Positions 14,101-23,100 of a stretch of 64,000 bases of DNA are shown here, piece after piece (position 1 is the stretch's first letter; each line of letters opens with the position of its first letter). The DNA is taken from assembly GCA_028554795.2 (NCBI GenBank), contig CM068825.1:90950951-91014950 (forward strand). The letters are read 5' to 3'. The notes under the pieces were generated by a model. The model was not told the origin of the DNA. It was given only the letters and a program-made list of their open reading frames with translations, and did no database searches. The DNA is from Sinohyriopsis cumingii. Its lineage: Eukaryota > Mollusca > Bivalvia > Unionida > Unionidae. A program made the translations under genes and the position numbers.

Positions 14101-17100
14101 ATGATCTTGAAAAAATTACCAGAAAAAAAACCTATACAAGACTAAGTTGCAACTAAAATATTCACATTTGTGACAAAATTCTCAGAATTTGAAAGTAAAT
14201 ACTATCAAATGATACCTCTCTGGCAACATTCAGAATCAAAATGCAACAACCACAACATGACATTAACATTGTCTAATTACAGGTGTATACTTGTGCTAAA
14301 AACTTTCAACAGGGTTCTCAATAGATTTCAAAACTGAAGAATCAGTTGACCCTTAACCCAACATCTGAAGAGTCGAAATAAAAATCTCGAGTCAAAACTG
14401 AAATCTCAGGAGTCAGTTCTTTTGGACAGCCATAAGCCCATAGCTGTGATTCCTCATTATTGGTGGAAACAAATGATGATGAAGATTTCTTGTCTCGCGC
14501 TCAATAATGAAAAACACCTGTACAGTTGTTTGAAAGAAACATATAATATGATTGTTCTAAAATTGTTTCTCATTCTAACTATTTGTTACTATGTGTATAT
14601 TCTGTATATGAAACAGATAGATGATTATTTTATATTTTATTATATTTGTAACTTCTCAGCATATTCTATTATCGATTGCCCAAATCTTTTTAAATGCAAA
14701 AATTATACCCATACAAGCATGAAGATTTTATATTATTCAAATATCAAGGATGTACATCACAGAATTGTGTTCATTTTTCCACTTGTCATTAAAGTTTCTA
14801 ACAAATTTTGGAGATTGACTCTCCTCCTCCTCCTCAGAGCTGACACTACCTTTCTGTTTCTGGCAGGTTGTTTCCAAGATTGAGACAGAAAAGAAAATAT
14901 ACTTCTTTGCACCACTGTGATTTTAAAGTTCAGATGTAAGCACTGGGAGTTATGTCCTTTCAGTTTTTTTTCAGAATGATCCATTAATTAAAAGCTCGAG
15001 GTTTTGAACATTTTGCCGGCTGAAGCAACTTAACTGCCAATAAAACACAAGCACACACTGAAACTGGCTTCACAAAAAGCCATATTTCCCATTCTGTCTA
15101 ATTGATTAAAATTTAAAATGCAATCAAATAAACACCAATATTTTATCAGAAATGTATCCAGTGAAGTCCTAAATGATTCTGAAGTTTTAAACACTCCGCC
15201 AAATGAAGCAAACTAATTGCCAATGAAACAAGTCAAGTTGGTCCATTTACCTTTATAACCAGAGCCGCTATATGCACCAGTTCTGACCAATTGATTATAA
15301 TTTGATGTGCAGATTTACCAATGCTGATATCTGAACAAACAGCAATCCATCAAAGTCATGATTGTTCATATTCCTCTACCATAAACTTAAAATCTCAAAA
15401 CAATCCAACCTAATTCATTTGCACCTAAGCAAGACATCAATGAACTGTTAGCTCTACCCAGTTCATATATATCTTCCACTGAAGTGATATTATTAGCCAT
15501 CAAGGTGTAAACTGTTGTGGAGCAAATTTCAATCAGTGTCTCCTGCAGTAAATTTGTTATGGACAGTGCACTCTAAGTTAGAAATTAAGCCATAGGCAAA
15601 TCAAAGGTAATTAAGACTGATTTTCCAGCCCAAGTATATGCGTGTCAAAAAGATGCACAGGATGGAATTTTCGCACATTAAAAATGAATCATATTTAAAT
15701 TCCAAGTTTCAAAACCCCAAGGGTACATGACTATTGAAATCCCCGATTCAACAGGTGCAATTCAATTTACAGCATAATCCTTTCTGGCTGCGAGACTGCT
15801 AGCTTAGAGCCAATTTAAAGTGACCAGTTTAATACAGAGGAATATGAACAATCATGACTTTGATGGATTGCTGTTCGTTCAGATATCCTCAGTTAATGGT
15901 ACAGGTACAGAATAACAAGGACATAGAGACAAATGTAGTCAGCAGTAAAATCACCATCTGTTCAACTACCACAAACTATGATATAGCTAAGGCTCTATTA
16001 ATATAAACTAAAATCAAGGTCAAGGCCCTTTATCAGTAAAAAAATATTTTGACACAGGCCCTGGGCTGCTAACTTAAATAAACTCACGAACCCTGACTGA
16101 AATGCCACAAGCCCGCAACTCAAATTTCCACATGCATAAAATTTCCCTTAATTTGATTCTGTCACACAATGTCACAATAGCTACAATTTGAATATAAATT
16201 CAATGGGGTTCAAAGGGGTTTGAAGGTTGTTATGTATATTTAATTCAATTGATTGTTAGTTATATTTTATTTTTATTACATGCTATTGTAATGTAACATT
16301 GTATGTTGGACTTCATTTCTGCTTGACCCATGTTGACCTTTTTTAATTTTATTCATTGTAAACAACTACTACATTGCTAAATTATTCCCTCTGTGTATGA
16401 GCTGAATATCAGAATCATTACTAAAAGAAGAGGTAAATATGTTTATATGGGTCAAAGTTTTGGAGTTTCCGAAATGAATTACACATAATCCAGGTTACTG
16501 TTTTGTAAACATCAGGAACATTTTAGAAGGTTACTTTCCGTTAGGTAAAGGGTTTTTTTAATAAAGAAAATGCAAATTGTGACCTGAGGTCAAGTAGGGA
16601 ACAATATAATCTTGTGATTGTGAGGACTTGGTTATTTGTGCTTTAACATGAGCACTTTCAAGTTGTATTATGTTGTGACCAGTTGGGCTAAATTTTATTG
16701 TCTTCAAATCATTGAATTCAAGTGAGTATTTCTCTGGAAATACAAAAGTATTCTTATAAAATTCTTGGATAGAGACATTCACTGGAATTTATAGTGTATT
16801 CATACCTGGAATTATATTTCTGTGATTCAACAAAAAAAACGTTGAAACATCAACACTCTAAAAGCTATAACAGACATGGCATCCCCTTCAGTTTTTGGAT
16901 TTCTTCCGGACTTGTACTGAGTTTTATTCAGGACTTTAAACTGTTAGGACTTGTGTCTGTAATTCTTGGATTATTCTGGGATTTAATTCACAATACCCAA
17001 AGTTCTTTTCATCTCATTCTTGGGAAATAAATTATGTTAAATTTTACAAAGCTTGTTGTCTTTCACTCTTTTCTATCAATTATTCTAAGAGCATAGACTC

Positions 17101-20100
17101 ATAACAAGGTAATGAAAGTGGCATTAGCGTTCATCACTACACTCACTAGGGTATTTCAATGTATTATTTGCAGTATGTGTAAAGAATTAATAACATCCTA
17201 CCATTTCTTTTCTTTTTTTAGAGGGCATGTTCTTTTACTTTGTTCAGCTTTGCCGAGAGCTAGTTGCTTCCTAAATTGGCTTCAAATATGAATTGCATTT
17301 TAACACTATTCCAACGACTGAAATCACCATGCCATGCTATGCATTCTATATATTCAGTTTCAAAAGAAACGTTTCCACTCTTCACAGACTTGTCAAAATT
17401 ATAATACGTATGGTTTAAACATTCTTAATTCAAAGCAAAGGTATGTAATAACTTTTATTCTTGTACAAGCATCTAGCATATCTTTAATTTACCTATAATG
17501 GATTGTTCCACTTCCTGATCCTACCTATAAAACTTAGCGCAATGGGCTCACCCACTGCAGTTTTCAAACATATCCCACTAGCTATTGTGAGCCAATTAAA
17601 TAATATGTGAAATGGTGGTTTATACCTGATGTTTTATTCATTCTACATGTCACAGGCATATACTGAAAATGGGGGGGGGGGGGGTATTTTTGAAAAAAAT
17701 ATTACCGAAAATTATGTTTTCTGTAAACAAGGCCATGTCAGGAGGTTTGAGAGTACAAAATCAGATTTCAATTTCACGTACTACAGTGGCTATCTGATTT
17801 AGATTGTGCCGTGTTGTGGCAGGTATGTCAACATCTTGAAAATATGCTTACACATTTCATCACCGCAATCAAAGTTTCCTCAGGCAAATTATAATTTTTT
17901 TTGACAAGCACAACAGACACCTCACTTAGAAAACAGGACCGAATCTAAACGTAGATCCTGGGCATCAGCCTATCAGATTTATTTTAGCACTGAAATATGA
18001 GACCAGCTAATACAATGAAAGACAATTTACACAACTCCAGATAACAACTTTTAGTGGCTGAAATGAAGATGAAGCAGATGATGACTGTTGACAGTTGTGC
18101 TGGACAGACCTATTGATAAAATTAAAACTAACCTCACTTTTTTTTGTAATCACTCTTTAATTTGCCCTAATTAAAACCTTTTTATCGCATTCTACCATTA
18201 ATTCCCCACTAAATTCATTTCTCCTCTCTATGTTTGAGTCAGCCAAATAATTAGAGTTTGGTAAACTGAAACTTGAAAATGGTCACTAAAATTTGCTAGT
18301 AGTTACTAAGTTTCCCAACCTGTGGTTGAATAGAATGAGAAAATTTAATTTAGTTTCTATTCCTTGTGTCGTACCTCAGCCAGGGGTAGTTCTAACTTAA
18401 CAATATCCTCTGTTTTGGCCACTGGTGTCTGTAGGGCAGTGTCCAGCATTAAAACACCATGCAAATCCTTCCGCACGCCCACAGCTCGACTATCAGAAAA
18501 GAAGATCCTATCCTTTTTGGGCAGGAAGACACAATGCAGAGCATCACCCTTGGCAGCTAAACAAAAAAAAATTTAACTTTTTCAAATAATTCTGAATCAG
18601 ATATTAAATTTTCATGCAGCAGTAAAAAAAACATGATAGATGTTCATTTTGTCCAACTAAATAATGTTGCAATATGCTTAAGCCAGTTTTCATGAATGTA
18701 ATACACAAATGTATTGATTCAGTTTCTTCTGATTAAAATGTGTACAAATATGAAAAACTGTAACAAACATATTGTACTAAATTAGTTCCATGAGAAACAT
18801 TTTAGTGGGTAAGTGCTGTAAAGCTGTATTTTCTGTCAGGGATTTAATTTTTTGCATGAGTAATGAATATTCATTAAAAAAAATTAAATCTGCAGCAAAA
18901 ATTAGCTGATTGGGTGTTAATACAAAAGTTTGATGTCACAAAACTTGTCTGTTTACTCCAATCCATGAAATGTTACATCAAAGAACATAGATAATTTATC
19001 AATATTTAAACAAGAAAATGTGGATTAGTTGTCAATACAGTGGTCATTTGTCCACTTCATTCCATATTCACCCATGGCATATGTGGTCTGCAAAAAAATA
19101 TCTTTTAAATAAACGACCTCTTGAGGATGAGTAGTAGTATTAGTATGGGGGTTTAATGATATATCAGCATAATAGGGGCCAACCATTTAGTATGTACGCA
19201 GTACTCTGGCAAAGATTGACCCCTGCCCCATGTACACGTTCATTTTTTATTTTTACACCCCCACCTGTGTACATACCATTGACACACACCACCCACACCC
19301 CAAATTTTACAGAACGGCCTATGTTTAATCCATGCAGAAATGATCAAGGATTAATAATATTAACGTGTTTAATATTAATAATAATAAAGACTTTGTATAG
19401 CGCCTAATCTTTAGAAGCTCTAAGTGCTTTACAACATTAGACAACACCTATAACATTAAAAAAACCCATATACAATGATATTATTACAATAAAAAAAGCA
19501 CCATCAAATATATAAAAAACATAAAAAAACATGCTGAACATATTTAAGGTAGGGAACATTATTAGGTATTTATGTTTGTTCTTACAGTCGAAATAAGTGA
19601 GTTTTAAGAGCGCTCTAATAAAACTGTTAGTCCACCGATGTTGAATGTCTGGCGGCAACAAAGAAATAACCTGCAGTAACAAAGAAATAAGCTATAAAAA
19701 GTTTGTCTAGTGTCCGTTAAAATTTAAATGCCTACTGAACCCAGTTGAACAGGTTACATATTAAATAATTATCGAGGTTTCACCCTCCCCCGGTTTCCTA
19801 TGTGTAGATTACTACATTATCGGTAGACCACCCACCCCCACATGCGAGCATATACATTCAGGTTAAACCCCCTTCCTTGTGTATGTACTAAATAGCCAGC
19901 CCCATACTGGTCTTAAGATGCAATGATCTTAAACTAACAGAAAAAGGCAAAACCAACAGGCTTTGCAAAATTCAGCAAATAATTTATTTCCCATGAATAA
20001 AGTGTGAAGGAACGTACAGTATTGTGAACTAAATCCCAAACAGTCTTAAAAGTCTAGTGAGTACAAAGGAATTTCAGTACTGAATGTGCTAACAGTCTTG

Positions 20101-23100
20101 GATGAGCTGATGTGCCAATAGTTTTGATACATCACAATAATATCATCCAAAATGTCCTTGAATGAATTCACACAATAATTCCAAAAGGGTGATTTTGTCC
20201 AAAATGTAAATAAACACTTTGTAATTCCAACAAATAATTTTTAAATAAATAATTCCTCTCAAATTATATCTGAACACAAATAATGATTTTGGAGCTGAAC
20301 TTAATGTAGGAATGAAATAATTTTGTTTACTTCAAACGTATATACAGACTGTCACCCAACGTATGACAACAACAGTTCTGGCCTAATCAGTTAAATGTAA
20401 TATAGAAAAGACACCAGTCTTAAACAAGAGCTTTTCTACTTTCAGTACTACAGTATACGATATTCCAACCATACCAAAACCACAACTTGGAATTTGCCAT
20501 GAATAAGCTGAGCTATGCTCTAGTAAATTCTGTTCAAGCTGATGCTTACTAACATTAACAACAAAAACAAATAACAATAATAATAATTAAAAAAATAAAC
20601 AATAGTGTAACTATGTTGGAAGTTGAAATACTCGAGTTGCCAGAAGATAGTAGTATTGCATACTACCAGCATGAGATAAAACAAATTGCCAGAATCTCAA
20701 AGAAAATTCTAATCAGTTAGGTCACAATGATATAAATTTTAAAAAATAAAGATTTCTTAGCATAAAATTCTGAGAGAAAAGCTTGCTTTTTGGTGAACAA
20801 TTAACTTGGTATTTTGTATTGAATTTCAACCACCAGTAAGAGCAGATGTATGGGGAAATGTACATAATGTTCTCTGCAATTACTATTCACCTTGGTCAAT
20901 AAACATACACGTTAGAAATGCAAAACATATCGATTCTAAAACAAACAAGTTTGAGAAAAGTATTTTTAAAAAATGAAATATAGGTCAGTTACCTACTTCT
21001 GGAAAGATAGTGTTATACATACCTAGAACGGAAATATTACTATTCAAATAATCATGGTGTCAGAATTGGACAGACTTTGTATATTCATCGCTGCTAATAA
21101 AGTTATCAAAGTCTCTTTTTTTTATTTATTCTTTTTAACATCCACCTTGGTATTTACTGACAAACTGACCCACCACCCATTGCCAATGTGATACATTGAC
21201 AACAATGTGAACTTGGTCATCTATATCTAATGAAATTTTGCAACAAGAAAATTTGACACTGTTCCTCATCAGCAGAACTGATTGTGAAGACATCACCTTA
21301 CTGGTAGTGTTAAAGTTGTAGTTGTTGTTATGGGGTTTAATGTCATTTTCAGCACAAGAGAGGATATACATTGTGGCCAGTATAACCGGTGGAAGAAGAA
21401 ACCAGGAAAAGCCCAGTGATGTGATGTGATTTTGACTTTTAACACAGCTTTAACAATTTTTCAGTCTTATTGCTATGATGTCTGCAATGTAGCAGTTTAT
21501 AGTTAGTCTAGCACTGGGGCATCATGCTACAGACATGTAGCATGATGTCCCACCCAGTCACATTATCCTGACACCAAGCCAACCAGTCCTAACACTAACC
21601 TCTTAATGCTGAACGCCAAGCGAGGCAGCTGATAGTAGCATTTTTGTAAGTCTCTGGTATGACTCGGCCGGGGATCGAACACATGACCTCCCGCATCCGA
21701 GGTGGACGCTCTAACCACTAGGCCACCAGAGCAGTTAGGAAAAGCCCAGATAGAACCACCAAGCGACAGGAAGATACTGGCAATCTTTCTCACATACCTA
21801 TATTAGCTAAGCCTGGCCAGTGTTAATGTATTTTCCACACTAAACTGATGACATAAGAGACTAATTTTCTTTTTTGTTTTATTTTTGGAAGGAAGAAACT
21901 TGCATAAATAAATGACAATTTATAATTCATTTAATGAACTATTAGTTGGGGTTTTTTTAATCAATAAAAAGAAAAGAAAAAATTATTTAAAACATTGCTA
22001 AATGATTGGTGAAGAGGGAGATGAATGAGTGAAGACTAAAGTTAAATGAGAGGAAGATCCAGAACAGAAAATTCCAGTTCTCTGGCAAAACAATAAAAAA
22101 AATATCAACTATTTCCATGAGACCAGATGGAAATTTATATAAAAGTAACAGCCTAGATATTCACCCACTAAGAAAAGACCCTAGTAAGTAACGGTGAGGA
22201 GTGAAAACAAAAACAATTAAAACCTTTTTTGTTATGGGCAATTACAATGCAACCAAGATGGTGTACAATTATCACACATTGCATTAGAATACATCTAGCT
22301 CATTATTTTTCTGTATTTCATTTTTATGTTCACACTAACATATCTGACCTTCTTAGCAGCCAAAATGAAGCAGCACTCTAACGAAAATCAATATGACCAC
22401 TAACAATATGAACAGACAAAAATGGTCTCATGGTAATGGAGACATCGATAAGATAAAAAGTGATGTTGTGCAAACTAGAAATTTCTTTACTTCATTCAGA
22501 ATTTTATTTAGATACTATATTATAAATTAAATCACATATCAAAATGTTAAAAGCAGCCTTGTGTGTGGTTGAGGCTACAGTATGGTCCTATAACCTACAA
22601 TGAAGCAAATAAATGATTGTCAAAGACAAAAAGATGACTGTAGTTAAAATCTACTACCTAAATAGAGGTAAGTTTTTCAGGAAGCTTGGCTAAGCATGTA
22701 TCAGGTATATTATACTGATGCATTAACTCTAACCATACTTTTTCCACCGTGACATAACACAAGATCCTCACAGTAATTTTTTTTCCAAACAAGGTTTTCT
22801 GTGCCATATTTGGATATTCTACGATATGTTATTTAATAAACCATATTTACTATTATCTGTTTACAATTCTAAATAACTTATAAGGCAGCAATGTCCTTAT
22901 TTGGCACCCAAAATGAGGCTGAAAACGGATGCAGTTATCAGTTGAACTATTATGACAGACAATCTGAAACAAAATATCGGATAAGGTAAATGATATGTTA
23001 CATATTTCTACAATGAAATGCAGCGATTCTGGTATTAAATAAGAGAACTATTTAATTTCTTTGAGTGTTTGTAAAGAACATGTTAAAAATATCTGACAAT

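Larger units (their letters stand above)
11423..18374. other. BIRC6 intron 2
   Basis: Holds a TA microsatellite, two SINE1 copies, a divergent tandem array at about 13260-13990, an inverted repeat pair (15326/15836) and a G14 tract. The 153-codon frame at 14422-14883 resembles no known family and appears to be chance in AT-rich DNA. Confidence 0.65.

Noticed and set aside
14422-14883. 153-codon plus-strand open frame, the longest in the window
   Set aside because: Starts at a non-ATG codon, is AT-rich with low-complexity I/Y/L/F composition, has no recognisable domain, and lies deep in a BIRC6 intron.
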